Shown: positions 35,818-45,159, counted from the first letter of the stretch. The stretch: DNA of 64,000 nucleotides from Bacillus cereus G9842 (GCF_000021305.1 NC_011772.1:1588001-1652000); one strand, 5' to 3'. The notes: generated by a model from the letters alone, not told the origin. Numbers and translations: made by a program.

Positions 35818-36471
35818 ATGAGGTTGAATGAGTATATGCTTGAAACGTTTCCGAATTTAGAACTTAGACCACCTCTATTTTATAATTGGGATATTGGTAT
35901 TCGTTTTAGATTAGGTGTGGACTATGATTGTAATAACATTTATGAAAATTGTCTATATTTAGAAGGCGTTTATAAAAGGACGATTACTTTATTTCAGTCT
36001 TTACATTCAACAAAAGATGATATTTATATTGTAGTGGATGTAAATGACCATGCAAACGGTGAAACTTTCAAACAGAAATTGAATATCTTTTCTAAGTATG
36101 TCAAAGAGAAGTCCGATTTGTTTAAGTTACAGAAAAATACAATCCCTTATGTTTTTCCAGATGAAGATGAAGATGAAGATGGAGCATATAAAACACATAG
36201 ATATACTTTGAAATGTGAAATCTCTGACTTTACATACATTCCTATGTTAAAAGCAATTTGTAATCAAGATATGGGAATAAAACCGAGTATTTTTCATAGG
36301 GTGTATTTTATAAATGTTAACAAGAATACTATATTTCACGTTTATGATGATAGAGGTTGTGATGTATTAGCTATCTCTCCTGATACAATTAGGGATATTT
36401 ATAATACATATAATGATTGGATATTAGAATACGATAGAAATAAAATTGATAAAGTATTTAATTGGATGTAG
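35818..36471 (+). CDS. DUF3885-domain protein
   Basis: A 217-aa soluble protein with the DUF3885 C-terminal signature: VYDDRGCDVLAISPDTIRDI, then YNDWILEYDRNKID. An acidic patch (PDEDEDEDG) sits in the middle. Members are common in Bacillus and sometimes act as immunity-like or SMI1-like orphan genes, but no toxin gene is adjacent here. ATG 35818 starts the conserved part (MRLNEYMLETFP); the longer frame has no SD. Confidence 0.78.
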   Translation: MRLNEYMLETFPNLELRPPLFYNWDIGIRFRLGVDYDCNNIYENCLYLEGVYKRTITLFQSLHSTKDDIYIVVDVNDHANGETFKQKLNIFSKYVKEKSDLFKLQKNTIPYVFPDEDEDEDGAYKTHRYTLKCEISDFTYIPMLKAICNQDMGIKPSIFHRVYFINVNKNTIFHVYDDRGCDVLAISPDTIRDIYNTYNDWILEYDRNKIDKVFNWM

Positions 36472-36485
36472 TCTATTTTAATTGA

Positions 36486-36516
36486 GGGAAATACCATATG
36501 AGGTGTTTCCCTTTTA
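36486..36516 (+). terminator. Terminator after the DUF3885 gene
   Basis: GGGAAATACC / GGTGTTTCCC with a 6-nt loop and a following TTTT. Confidence 0.8.
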
Positions 36517-36623
36517 TTAATATGAAAATCAACATTTAAATTTGACAGTACTTATAATAAAGGTAAAGGGATTTGATGGTAATGTATTGAATTTGGATAA
36601 AAACGGAAAAGGGAGATGAATAA

Positions 36624-37199
36624 ATGACGACAATCTATTTCGTTCGCCATGCCCACTCTACATATACAAAAGAAGAAAGGGAACGACCTTTATCTGAAAA
36701 AGGGCACTGTGATGCAGAGAATGTAACGCATTTATTAAAAGATAAACATATTGATGTTGTTATTTCTAGTCCGTACAAAAGAGCGATCCAAACTGTACAA
36801 GGAATTGCGAATACATATAAATTATTAATACAAACAGAAGAAGATTTGCGTGAAAGATTATTGAGTACAGAGCCAGTAGCAGATTTTAATGTTGCTATGC
36901 AGAATGTGTGGAAAGATTGGAGTTTTGCATACGAAGGCGGAGAATCGAGTGATGTCGCACAAAGGCGCGCTGTAATATGTATGCAAAATATATTAAAACA
37001 ATATGAAGGTAAGAACATTGTAATAGGTACGCATGGGAATATTATGGTATTACTAATGAATTATTTTAATTCGAAATATGATTTTGAGTTTTGGAAAACA
37101 CTTCATATGCCTGATGTGTATAAATTAAATTTTGATAAAAATCGCTTCATTTCTGCTGAAAGAATAGAGAAAACAGGTCATCGGTTAAATATTTTGTAA
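36624..37199 (+). CDS. Histidine phosphatase family protein
   Basis: A 191-aa phosphoglycerate-mutase-like phosphatase. The catalytic RHAH (R8, H9) in FVRHAHSTY replaces the classic RHG. The second Arg is in SSPYKRAIQTVQGIA, and the second His in IGTHGNIMVLLM. Substrate unknown. SD AAAAGGGAG. Monocistronic. Confidence 0.88.
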   Translation: MTTIYFVRHAHSTYTKEERERPLSEKGHCDAENVTHLLKDKHIDVVISSPYKRAIQTVQGIANTYKLLIQTEEDLRERLLSTEPVADFNVAMQNVWKDWSFAYEGGESSDVAQRRAVICMQNILKQYEGKNIVIGTHGNIMVLLMNYFNSKYDFEFWKTLHMPDVYKLNFDKNRFISAERIEKTGHRLNIL

Positions 37200-37288
37200 A
37201 AGTTTATCAAAAAAAGAGGAAACAGAGAAGTTATTGTAGAAGTATGACTTTGTAACATAAAAAATATATGTTAAAGGAGGCTGTTTAC

Positions 37289-37660
37289 ATGTTTGAGAAA
37301 GAGAAAGAAGGGCTTATTGAAGTTCAAAACGTATATGAAATTGCACCAGAAGATGGAACAATTATTGGTATGGCAACGGAAGAAGAAATGGAAATTGCTG
37401 CTGAACTAGAGTTACAGTACTATGCTCATTCTCGTTTGTTAGAAGCAAATATTCAGTTAGACGGTTCCTCCTACAAAGAGTTACTTCAGGAGTTCCAGGA
37501 GTACGAAAGAAAATCAATGAGCTTTTGGCGAGCGATACATAAACGTTTAGCTGTGCCATGGGCGTGGGTACTACGTATTGATGTTGCGAATGGCCCTATA
37601 TATGTAAGTAATGGTAGTTCATATTACGAAGAAATCGATGATGAAGAAGATTATGAATAG
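37289..37660 (+). CDS. Hypothetical acidic protein (123 aa)
   Basis: A soluble, acidic protein with no signal or membrane helix. It starts MFEKEKEGLIEVQNVYEIAP, contains a helical middle (EEEMEIAAELELQYYAHSRL) and ends in the acidic tail EEIDDEEDYE. ATG 37289 sits 9 nt after AAAGGAGG; the longer frame would place the SD inside the gene. The family is not recognised and function is unknown. Confidence 0.7.
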   Translation: MFEKEKEGLIEVQNVYEIAPEDGTIIGMATEEEMEIAAELELQYYAHSRLLEANIQLDGSSYKELLQEFQEYERKSMSFWRAIHKRLAVPWAWVLRIDVANGPIYVSNGSSYYEEIDDEEDYE

Positions 37661-37669
37661 AAGATAAGT

Positions 37670-37700
37670 AAGGAAGCAGCTTTAGTTGCTTCCTTTTTTG
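37670..37700. terminator. Bidirectional terminator
   Basis: AAGGAAGCA / TGCTTCCTT with an 8-nt loop and T run. It overlaps the stop of the minus-strand hydrolase. Confidence 0.82.
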
Positions 37701-38542
37701 ATTTGTAAGAAATGAATTGCTTCAATAATAATATCTGGTCGATCATTTTCTATACCGTGACTAGCATGTTGGGCAAGAATATAGTGGCTGTTAGTTGAGA
37801 GGTGTAATTGTTCATGAATTAGTTCTTGCCACATTGCTTCAAGTTGTGTTGCTTCCTCTTTTGGCATGCCACCATTAGTCAATTGAGTAATAGAATATTG
37901 AGGATCTCTACCGATAACGATTAATGGTATTTCTAATGTTTTACATAGCTCTTTTAGTGAGAGAGCACAGTTTTTCCACTCAGATAGTTCAGAAGCTGTC
38001 GCTTTATATAATGAGGCGGAGGTAGAGAATTCAATTTGCTGTTTTGATTGATTGGCGAGCATAGATTTTAGTTCATTATAAAGTGTGTCTACATCCATTT
38101 TGGAATACATATTATATTTTTGAAACCAAACATCATCAGAATCAGTTTGATCAGAAATTGGTAAATGAAGTTCATCTAAACGGTGTAAGTTCATCGAAGT
38201 AGAATCAACTAAAATAAGTGCTTGCAGCTTATCTTCATGTAACATCGCAAAATGTTGTGCACATAATCCTCCGTAGGAATGACCGATTAGAATAAATGGC
38301 TCTTGAATAGCTAGTTTGTTTAGTAACATATGTAGCTCTTTTGTAACTTGCCTTATTGTACGCGGCTGATGGCCTACATCACTTTTTCCGTAACCTGGGC
38401 GATGGTATGAAACGACTGTAAAGTACTCTGAAAGCTTTTCTATAATAGGAAACCAATCATAAAATGAGCAACTCATTCCGGTTTGAATGACTACAGTTTG
38501 TTTACCACTTCCTTTTATATGTACTTCTATATTTTGCCCCAT
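37682..38542 (-). CDS. Alpha/beta hydrolase
   Basis: An alpha/beta fold hydrolase of about 286 aa from the first clear ATG. It has the oxyanion/strand segment TVVIQTGMSCSFYDWFPIIE, the nucleophile elbow GHSYGG, catalytic Asp in the VIGRDPQ region, and a late His in LAQHASHGIE. The start is uncertain. ATG 38542 has no close SD, whereas AGGAGG at 38571-38576 points to an ATT at 38563 (seven codons earlier) with good spacing. It is the third gene of a marR-DUF3147-hydrolase operon. Confidence 0.82.
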   Translation of the reverse strand: MGQNIEVHIKGSGKQTVVIQTGMSCSFYDWFPIIEKLSEYFTVVSYHRPGYGKSDVGHQPRTIRQVTKELHMLLNKLAIQEPFILIGHSYGGLCAQHFAMLHEDKLQALILVDSTSMNLHRLDELHLPISDQTDSDDVWFQKYNMYSKMDVDTLYNELKSMLANQSKQQIEFSTSASLYKATASELSEWKNCALSLKELCKTLEIPLIVIGRDPQYSITQLTNGGMPKEEATQLEAMWQELIHEQLHLSTNSHYILAQHASHGIENDRPDIIIEAIHFLQIKKGSN

Positions 38543-38574
38543 TATTTCTACAAATTTATGAATGTTAATTCCTC

Positions 38575-38904
38575 CTAAGCTTGAAATAATTTTTGACAAG
38601 CAAAAACGATACACCAAACACCTATACCGAGTAGGACAGATGTACTAAGTGTAAATGAATTTTTTAAACCAATATAGACGATAAATAATAGTAGTGCTGA
38701 TGCGGGGAATCCATATAATACCCCTAAAGCAAATTGACTTAATTCTTGTTTATTCCCGCCTTCGAATGAAATCCAAAATAGACTAAGTAAACTAACGAGT
38801 GGAAGGGCAGCAATAAAGCCACCTATCGTACTGAAATGTTTAGCAACTTCAGTGATAACGCCGATAATAAGTGCCGAAACGATTACTTTAACGAGGAAAT
38901 GCAT
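38575..38904 (-). CDS. DUF3147-family membrane protein
   Basis: A 109-aa protein with four hydrophobic helices and the typical DUF3147 segments: EVAKHFSTIGGFIAALPLVSLL and ALGVLYGFPASALLLFIVYI. It overlaps the end of marR by 17 nt with AAGGAGG before the ATG. Role unknown; MarR-linked small membrane pairs are often drug-export related (inference only). Confidence 0.85.
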   Translation of the reverse strand: MHFLVKVIVSALIIGVITEVAKHFSTIGGFIAALPLVSLLSLFWISFEGGNKQELSQFALGVLYGFPASALLLFIVYIGLKNSFTLSTSVLLGIGVWCIVFACQKLFQA

Positions 38905-39298
38905 ATTTTGCCTCCTTCGCTAATAACGAAAATGCTTTTTCAATTAATTGTTGTTCTTCTTTTGATAACTGTGATTCTAATATTTTTATCTTTTCTTTAT
39001 CCAGTAAAGTATGTTTTTCTAATACTTCAATCCCTTCAATTGTTAATGTAAGGTTTACCACTCTTTCATCTTGTTTATTTCTCTCTTTAACGATGAAGCC
39101 CTTTTGAATAAGGCGCTTTATGTGTTCAGACGCTGTGTTATGAGAAAGACTAAGCTCAGTAGCGACTTTTCCAATTGTTATATCTTTCTCACGAGAAACG
39201 ATTTGTAAAATACGAATTGCTTGGTGGGAAAGGTTGTCCTCGTATTCGTATCGTAAGTGATAATAAATGCTCTCCCAATGTTGATTAATGTTGTTCAT
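38888..39298 (-). CDS. MarR-family transcriptional regulator
   Basis: A 136-aa winged-helix protein: ILQIVSREKDITIGKVATEL, recognition helix LSHNTASEHIKRLIQKG, and wing FIVKERNKQDERVVNLTLT. It heads the operon and probably represses it. A TATATC-N9-GATATA dyad (39317-39337) lies about 20 nt upstream of the start and may be its operator. Confidence 0.9.
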   Translation of the reverse strand: MNNINQHWESIYYHLRYEYEDNLSHQAIRILQIVSREKDITIGKVATELSLSHNTASEHIKRLIQKGFIVKERNKQDERVVNLTLTIEGIEVLEKHTLLDKEKIKILESQLSKEEQQLIEKAFSLLAKEAKYAFPR

Positions 39299-39316
39299 AA
39301 TAATAAATCCCCTTTT

Positions 39317-39337
39317 TATATCGTATAGTAAGATATA
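39317..39337. promoter_or_regulatory. Candidate MarR operator dyad
   Basis: TATATC (39317-39322), nine bases, GATATA (39332-39337), just upstream of marR. Position and symmetry are as expected for autoregulation; the AT-rich sequence makes chance possible. Confidence 0.4.
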
Positions 39338-39461
39338 TTCGTTATTTTAGAAATAAAATCCTTTTATTTGGATAAAAAATGTTGAAAAAGTTTATTTTTA
39401 TTGAAATATAAGGTAATCTATGTGTAAAGGTATACATTTAGCAAGAGAGAGGATGATAGCT

Positions 39462-40247
39462 GTGAATACATTCAAATGGATTAGTCATGAACAGATGTAT
39501 GTAGATGAAATACATGTTGAAAAATGTGGTCCTCTTTCAGTCGGCGTATATGGGGGGAATCAAGAGAGTGATGCATATGAACGAGGAGATGCGGTGCTTG
39601 CTTGGTGGGATCCTGAATTACAATTTGAATTTGTTATGATTTTTGATACACATCACAAAACAAAAAATATAGATTATATAATAGAAGCGATTTCGGCAAG
39701 AAAAGAAAAACTAAAGGAGTTATTCTCATATCCAATACATTTAGCTTTTCATCATACACATATGTACTTATTAGCGTTATTTACAGATGAGTTATTTATT
39801 AAAAAATGTGATCAAGATGATGAGGAACTCGCTTGCTTAATTTGTTTACGAAAAGGCGAATTTTTATATTGGTTATCAGTTGGTGATTGTTTCGCGTATT
39901 TATTCCATTCTGAGAAAACGAAAAATGGAAAAGGACGATTAAATAAACGGAAAAATTACGAATATATTGGTAGGAAAAATATTTTTGCAGCAAATACACC
40001 TTGCTTTACGTCAGGTGTAAGAGGATTAGAAAAAGGAATGAATCACATTGTAATGGCAACAGATGGTATTTTAGAGTGTGACAAACGAAGGTTTGATGAT
40101 GATCAATCTTTAGTAGAAATATTACACGACGGAAGTTGCTTGCAGATTGAGCCCGTATTAACAAATGTATTGCAGTGGAAAGGTAGAGATTGTGCCACGA
40201 TTATTGGATGGTCTATTGATACTGATAATAAACAATGTGCTAATTAA
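39462..40247 (+). CDS. PP2C-like phosphatase domain protein
   Basis: A 261-aa protein with the PP2C motif order in diverged form: GVYGGNQESDAYERGDAVLA (motif 1), IFDTHHKTKN (for the DGHGG motif), SVGDCFAYLFH (for NVGDSRAY), VMATDGILECD (for SDGL) and GRDCATIIGWSI (for DNITVI). Metal-binding Asp residues are largely kept, so activity is possible, but DTHHK in place of DGHGG is unusual. GTG 39462 is chosen from GAGAGAGG spacing; an ATG at 39453 abuts the SD. Target unknown. Confidence 0.72.
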   Translation: MNTFKWISHEQMYVDEIHVEKCGPLSVGVYGGNQESDAYERGDAVLAWWDPELQFEFVMIFDTHHKTKNIDYIIEAISARKEKLKELFSYPIHLAFHHTHMYLLALFTDELFIKKCDQDDEELACLICLRKGEFLYWLSVGDCFAYLFHSEKTKNGKGRLNKRKNYEYIGRKNIFAANTPCFTSGVRGLEKGMNHIVMATDGILECDKRRFDDDQSLVEILHDGSCLQIEPVLTNVLQWKGRDCATIIGWSIDTDNKQCAN

Positions 40248-40251
40248 TATA

Positions 40252-40289
40252 AAAGGAGTTCAAGGTTTTTATCCTTGAACTCTTTTTTG
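40252..40289. terminator. Terminator between the PP2C and asparagine synthase genes
   Basis: AAAAGGAGTTCAAGG / CCTTGAACTCTTTT with a 7-nt loop and T run. It serves both convergent genes. Confidence 0.92.
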
Positions 40290-42113
40290 TTAAGCAATAT
40301 GAATATGATATGTTTTCAACCATTCATTTACTTGTAGCATATACTCCATGGCACTTCTTGCCTCAAAATTGTTAATCTCTTTATTACTTTGATTAGCAAT
40401 TGAAAGTAAGATGGAATGGTTAATAAGTGAGAAAATAGGATTGTTTTTATTGCTACACATATCAAGTGTTAAATTACGGATTGTTTGTAAGTAGTGTGGA
40501 TCTTGTGAAGTTGGATAAGCACTTTTTCTTCTATTGCGTACATCGTCAGGTAAAGCTGGTTGTAGTGCTCTACGTAAAATGCCTTTTTCAATATTATCAA
40601 TACTTTTTATGTTGAAAGGAACATTCCATAAATATTCAACTAATCTATAATCGCAAAACGGTACACGAACTTCAAAACCAACAGCCATACTCATACGATC
40701 TTTACGGTCAAGTAAGAAAGGAAGGAATCTCGTTAAAAATAAATAAAACATTTGGCGTTGTTTCGCGGATTTTTTACTTTCCCCTTCAAGAGTAGGTACT
40801 TCATGAACAGCTTCATGGAATCTTTTATTGATATAGTGTTCAGGATTACATTGCTTTGTTACTTCGTTTAATAATAGAGAAGATGTGTTTTTCCAGTTTG
40901 TTAACCATGGAAACTTATCTACATACAGTAGTTCTTCTTGATGAAACCAAGGATATCCCCCGAATACTTCATCAGCCGATTCACCAGATAAAGCTACGGT
41001 TGCATCTTTTTTCATTTCGCAAAATAGTAAATATAGTGAAGTTTCCATTTCGCCTGCACTTGGCAAATCTTTCGCATGGAGGGGAACGAATAAGTGATTT
41101 GCTAATTCTTCAGCATTCACAATAATGTCATGATGCGATGTCCCTACATGTTCGGAAACACGTTTTACCCAAGGAGCGTCTAAGCCAGTGCGAGCAAATG
41201 TCAGCTCGAAATCTTTGGCGCTATTTAAAAAGTCGATTGAATACGTGTGAAGTGTTTCGTGCTCCTCTGCAAATTCTTTACCTGCAAGTGCAGTAATACC
41301 GCTAGAGTCTAATCCGCCTGATAACATACAAACGAGAGGAACATCGGCAATTAATTGTCTTTTTACTGTGTCTTGTAAAATAGATAAAATATGCGAAGAT
41401 GTATCTTCTATAGAGTCTGTATGGATCTTACTTTCTAAATTCCAATACTTCGTAACTACTTTTTTATGACGTGTAAATGTTATAGAATGTCCAGCACGTA
41501 CTTCTTGAATATGCTTAAACACACCACATCCTGGAGTGCGAAATAAGCCTAATCCAAATATTTCATTTATTCCATCCGCATCAATTTCAGCAGGGACAGA
41601 TGGATGCGCTAATAATGCTTTAATTTCAGAGCCGAAAATAATACTGCCATTTCTTTCTGTAAAAAAGAGCGGTTTTACACCTAAATGATCTCGTACTAAA
41701 AACAATTGTTGCTTCTGTTCATCCCATAATGCAAAAGCGAAAATTCCGTTTAAATGTCGTACGCAGTCTTCTTTCCATTCTAAATAAGCATGTAGTAATA
41801 CTTCTGTATCTGAATGAGTTTCAAATGTATGACCACATTTTTGAAGTTGCTCTCTCAGTTCACGGAAATTATAAATTTCTCCATTATAAGTAAGAGCATA
41901 CGTATAATCACCAGCACGAAATGTCTTCGGCTGCGTCCCGCCTTCTGGATCAATAACAATTAAACGTCGGTGTGCAAAGGCCGCGCGAGGTGAAAACCAA
42001 AATCCTTCAGCATCAGGACCACGATGCTGGATACTATTTGCCATCTTTTCTAAAATAACATGTTCATTGGAGAGATCCTTATTCCAATTTACCCAACCTG
42101 TAATTCCACACAT
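40290..42113 (-). CDS. asnB: Asparagine synthase (glutamine-hydrolysing)
   Basis: A 607-aa enzyme that makes Asn from Asp, Gln and ATP. The N-terminal Ntn glutaminase starts MCGITGW, with Cys-2 as nucleophile, and continues with IQHRGPDAEGFW, RRLIVIDPEGGTQP and YNGEIYN. The C-terminal synthetase has the PP-loop MLSGGLDSSGITAL and ALSGESADEVFGGYPWF. Length and pattern fit the AsnO-like Bacillus paralog. The start giving Cys-2 (42113) is preferred; two codons upstream there is another ATG-TGT. Confidence 0.95.
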   Translation of the reverse strand: MCGITGWVNWNKDLSNEHVILEKMANSIQHRGPDAEGFWFSPRAAFAHRRLIVIDPEGGTQPKTFRAGDYTYALTYNGEIYNFRELREQLQKCGHTFETHSDTEVLLHAYLEWKEDCVRHLNGIFAFALWDEQKQQLFLVRDHLGVKPLFFTERNGSIIFGSEIKALLAHPSVPAEIDADGINEIFGLGLFRTPGCGVFKHIQEVRAGHSITFTRHKKVVTKYWNLESKIHTDSIEDTSSHILSILQDTVKRQLIADVPLVCMLSGGLDSSGITALAGKEFAEEHETLHTYSIDFLNSAKDFELTFARTGLDAPWVKRVSEHVGTSHHDIIVNAEELANHLFVPLHAKDLPSAGEMETSLYLLFCEMKKDATVALSGESADEVFGGYPWFHQEELLYVDKFPWLTNWKNTSSLLLNEVTKQCNPEHYINKRFHEAVHEVPTLEGESKKSAKQRQMFYLFLTRFLPFLLDRKDRMSMAVGFEVRVPFCDYRLVEYLWNVPFNIKSIDNIEKGILRRALQPALPDDVRNRRKSAYPTSQDPHYLQTIRNLTLDMCSNKNNPIFSLINHSILLSIANQSNKEINNFEARSAMEYMLQVNEWLKTYHIHIA

Positions 42114-42336
42114 ACACATCTCATCTCCTAATTTTAAAAATATATTAATGAAATAAAATGTACATCAAATTAAAGAATGACTATATAAATAGTGTACTAC
42201 ATGAATTAAATTGTAGACTTGAGAAAATTTTCTTTGAACGCATAGTCATGTGAGACAATGGCTAAGGGGAAGTATTCCATTACATACAAAAAATAAAAAA
42301 GATGAGAGAAAAAATTTCTTCAGACGTTATATAGGG

Positions 42337-42352
42337 TGTAAAAGCTTTTACA
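42337..42352. promoter_or_regulatory. Perfect 16-bp palindrome upstream of the ECF sigma gene
   Basis: TGTAAAAGCTTTTACA lies 22 nt before the sigma-factor start codon. It could be an operator or part of the leader. The binding factor is not known. Confidence 0.5.
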
Positions 42353-42374
42353 AAACAATAAGGGGAATCGCTAC

Positions 42375-42941
42375 ATGAAATCAAATGAGAAAAATTTTAT
42401 AAAAAGATTACAGCGGCAAAAAGAAGACGCGTTAGAATTTGTTGTCGATACATACTTACCACTCATAAAGGGGATCACGCATAAAGTTCTACTTCCAATT
42501 CAAAATGATGGACTCATAGAGGAATGTAAAAACGATATATTTCTTTCCATTTGGAATAACGCAAATAAATTCCATGGAGAGCCGAGTGATTTTAAAAAGT
42601 GGATTGCAGCGATTGCAAAGTTTAAAGCAATTGATTATTACCGAAAAGCGACTAAAAAAGTAGAAATTATTTCAGATGAGTTTCATATCAGTACAGAAAA
42701 ATCAGCAGAAGACGAATTAATCGTTATGGAAGATAGGGAAGAATTATTGAAGCTCATTAATCAATTAGAACCGTTAGATCAAAAGGTATTCATTATGAAA
42801 TATTTACTTGGTATGAAGACAGAGGAAATAGGTGACAAGTTAGGATTAACTCGGGCAGCAATTGATAATCGAGTGTACCGGGGGAAAAAGAAACTACAAC
42901 AAAATGCTACGAAAATTAGTTTTGGAGGTAGTGCAATATGA
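42375..42941 (+). CDS. ECF-type RNA polymerase sigma factor
   Basis: A 188-aa sigma-70-family factor. Region 2 includes FHGEPSDFKKWIAAIAKFKAIDYYRKATKK. Region 4 includes LEPLDQKVFIMKYLLGMKTEEIGDKLGLTRAAIDNRVYRGKKKL, with the HTH at its end. It overlaps the next gene by 4 nt (ATGA), the usual sigma/anti-sigma pairing. SD AATAAGGGG. Confidence 0.93.
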   Translation: MKSNEKNFIKRLQRQKEDALEFVVDTYLPLIKGITHKVLLPIQNDGLIEECKNDIFLSIWNNANKFHGEPSDFKKWIAAIAKFKAIDYYRKATKKVEIISDEFHISTEKSAEDELIVMEDREELLKLINQLEPLDQKVFIMKYLLGMKTEEIGDKLGLTRAAIDNRVYRGKKKLQQNATKISFGGSAI

Positions 42942-44044
42942 AAGACATTTATGAACTATTAAATGATATTGATATAGATGAAAAAGAACTAGAGGAAATT
43001 GAGGCTTCTGAAATTGAAAAAGAAAAAGTGAAGCGTAATGTAAAACAATCGATACGTACGAAGAAAAAGATGAAAAGTTGGAAAAAAGGTGTCGCTGCTG
43101 CATCTATTTTAGTAGGATTATCAGTTGCAACACTTGGTATTGGTTTTCCAACCTATGCTGGAGGTCTTCCTATAGTAGGAGATATATTCCGATTTTTAGA
43201 TAATGGTAGAACAGGGCTACATGAAAATTATAAAGAGTTTTCGACTGAATTGAATATGACGAGAGAGAGTAATGGGGTTAAGGTTACAATTAATGATGCT
43301 GTGTTTGATGGGAGAACTGTAACGATAACGTATTCTATCGAAAGTGAAAAAGATTTAGGAGAGCATCCGAGCATATTTGGTTCCCCGCAAGTAAGCATGT
43401 CTAATGGTGCGGCTGGAAGTTCTAAAACTACGAAAGTAGGAGATAAAAAATATGTAGGTATGACTACAACAAGTGATCTTGGTAGTAAAAGAATGGACGT
43501 TGCAAATGTTAGATGGAATATGGAATCAATTAATATGTACGAAGAAAAAAAATCAATAAAAGGGAATTGGAATTTTGCTCTTACTTTAAAGGCGATGGAT
43601 AGTAAGGATATAAAAGTTAATGGGATTTCCGAAAAAGAAGGTATAAAAGTAAATATAGACAAAATGGAAGTAACACCTATGTCATTTATCGTTTTTTATA
43701 ATCAGGAAGAATCTAAGGCATTAAGGCGCATATGGGATAGTGCAGATGTTGAGCTAGAAATAAAAGATGATTTAGGAAATCAATACGCTGGTGAAGGAAA
43801 TGGCGGAACGGGTACAGTAGCAGAACCACATAAAAGTAGTTGGAGTACTACATTCCAAAAATTGAATAAAAATGCTACAAAGCTTATCGTTACGCCTCAT
43901 GTGAATTTGCGAGTGCATACACCTGAAAATCATGGTGGAGTGGAGTATGTGAATGGAAAAGAGAAGAAAATTGAAGTGCCGAAAAAAGAAGCGAAGAGTA
44001 AAGATATTGTTCTAGATGATATCGTAATTGATTTAAAGAAATAG
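42938..44044 (+). CDS. Anti-sigma factor, DUF4179 type
   Basis: A 368-aa single-pass membrane protein. An acidic cytoplasmic N-terminus (residues 1-47, probably the sigma-binding part) is followed by one helix (WKKGVAAASILVGLSVATLG). A large extracellular DUF4179 region starts GFPTYAGGLPIVGDIFRFLD. Translationally coupled to the sigma factor, so it probably holds it inactive at the membrane until a surface signal is sensed (inference from family). Confidence 0.85.
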   Translation: MKDIYELLNDIDIDEKELEEIEASEIEKEKVKRNVKQSIRTKKKMKSWKKGVAAASILVGLSVATLGIGFPTYAGGLPIVGDIFRFLDNGRTGLHENYKEFSTELNMTRESNGVKVTINDAVFDGRTVTITYSIESEKDLGEHPSIFGSPQVSMSNGAAGSSKTTKVGDKKYVGMTTTSDLGSKRMDVANVRWNMESINMYEEKKSIKGNWNFALTLKAMDSKDIKVNGISEKEGIKVNIDKMEVTPMSFIVFYNQEESKALRRIWDSADVELEIKDDLGNQYAGEGNGGTGTVAEPHKSSWSTTFQKLNKNATKLIVTPHVNLRVHTPENHGGVEYVNGKEKKIEVPKKEAKSKDIVLDDIVIDLKK

Positions 44045-44084
44045 AAGAGAGACGGCCTAAAAACATTAGGCAGTCTCTCTTTTC
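44045..44084. terminator. Terminator after the sigma/anti-sigma operon
   Basis: GAGAGAC-G-GCCTAA / TTAGGC-A-GTCTCTC with a 5-nt loop and a T run. Confidence 0.88.
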
Positions 44085-44085
44085 G

Positions 44086-45159
44086 CTAAAAACTAGTTAC
44101 GAGTAACGCATGTGGATGCTGCGTTTTATACTCATCTTTCCACGGAATGTTTAGTTGTTCCCACGATTCGCCGCTATCATTGGATTGAAACACGCCGTTG
44201 TTATTTAACGTGTAAAACGTATGTGGTTCTGCCTTGTTTGTCGCAAACATCGAAATGACTGTACCGATTGCGGATGGTAGTCCTTGTTGTACTTGCTGGA
44301 AAGGAGTATCTTTCGTTTTTCGATAAATATAAGATTCATAAGGAATATGGTGATGAGCGAGATCAGCACTCGGTGCAGCTGAAACGAGAATCGTATTGCA
44401 ATCAGCGGGATCGATAGCCATGCTGTATAAATAATGATGTTCAAGTCCTTCACTGCATGAGATCCAGCTGTTTCCATTGTTATAACTTTCAAGATATGCA
44501 CGATCAGGTCCGCCCATAAATCCGTCACCACATGATGCATAAAGGCGATTTGGTGCTTCAGGGTGCATAAGTAATTGATGAGCATCGATAGGGGCACCGA
44601 ATTTTTTATCGATCCATGTATGCCCTTTATCATTACTTTGAATAACAGCACCAGCTTCGATTGAAACGTGTATTGTATTAGGGTTGTTTGGATCAACCGT
44701 AATCCAGCGTACGTGATGGGTAAAAGGTCTAGGCGGAAATGCCCACGTATAAGAAGATAATAATGATTTCATATTTTTAAGTTCAGTCCACGTTTCACCA
44801 CCATTTTCAGAGCGGAATAAAGCGCTCGGTTCTGTGCCAACATAAACGACACCATATCCGTTAACTTGTTCATTTGAGCTTATTGTTATGGAAGTGATAG
44901 AGGAGTGCAAAATACCATCTTCTTTAGGAAAATCAAAGTAACGATAAGAATCTCCAATTGGTCTCCATGAATCCCCGCTATCGTCACTTAACCATAGACC
45001 TCGTCCAAATGTTCCGCAATATACACGGTTTTTTTGAAATGGATCAACAGCGATACAGGTAGGTTGCATATTTTGTAAGTGGTAAGTCGTTTCATAGTCA
45101 TCATATTGTTCTTTCACTACAACAAGTTCACGTTCCATACAGAGAAATAAACGTTTCAT
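44086..45159 (-). CDS. Asp-box (BNR) repeat beta-propeller protein
   Basis: A 357-aa soluble protein with at least five Asp-box motifs: SDDSGDSW, SENGGETW, SNDKGHTW, SYNNGNSW and SNDSGESW, each at a beta-hairpin of a propeller blade. The overall look is like sialidase/VPS10-type glycoside-hydrolase-like propellers. There is no signal peptide, so it is probably cytoplasmic. Catalytic residues cannot be picked out. ATG 45159 follows AAGGAGG. Confidence 0.82.
   Translation of the reverse strand: MKRLFLCMERELVVVKEQYDDYETTYHLQNMQPTCIAVDPFQKNRVYCGTFGRGLWLSDDSGDSWRPIGDSYRYFDFPKEDGILHSSITSITISSNEQVNGYGVVYVGTEPSALFRSENGGETWTELKNMKSLLSSYTWAFPPRPFTHHVRWITVDPNNPNTIHVSIEAGAVIQSNDKGHTWIDKKFGAPIDAHQLLMHPEAPNRLYASCGDGFMGGPDRAYLESYNNGNSWISCSEGLEHHYLYSMAIDPADCNTILVSAAPSADLAHHHIPYESYIYRKTKDTPFQQVQQGLPSAIGTVISMFATNKAEPHTFYTLNNNGVFQSNDSGESWEQLNIPWKDEYKTQHPHALLVTSF

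Noticed and set aside
44205..44696. 163-aa frame in the Asp-box gene
   Set aside because: Same strand, other register of the real gene; lacks a start signal.
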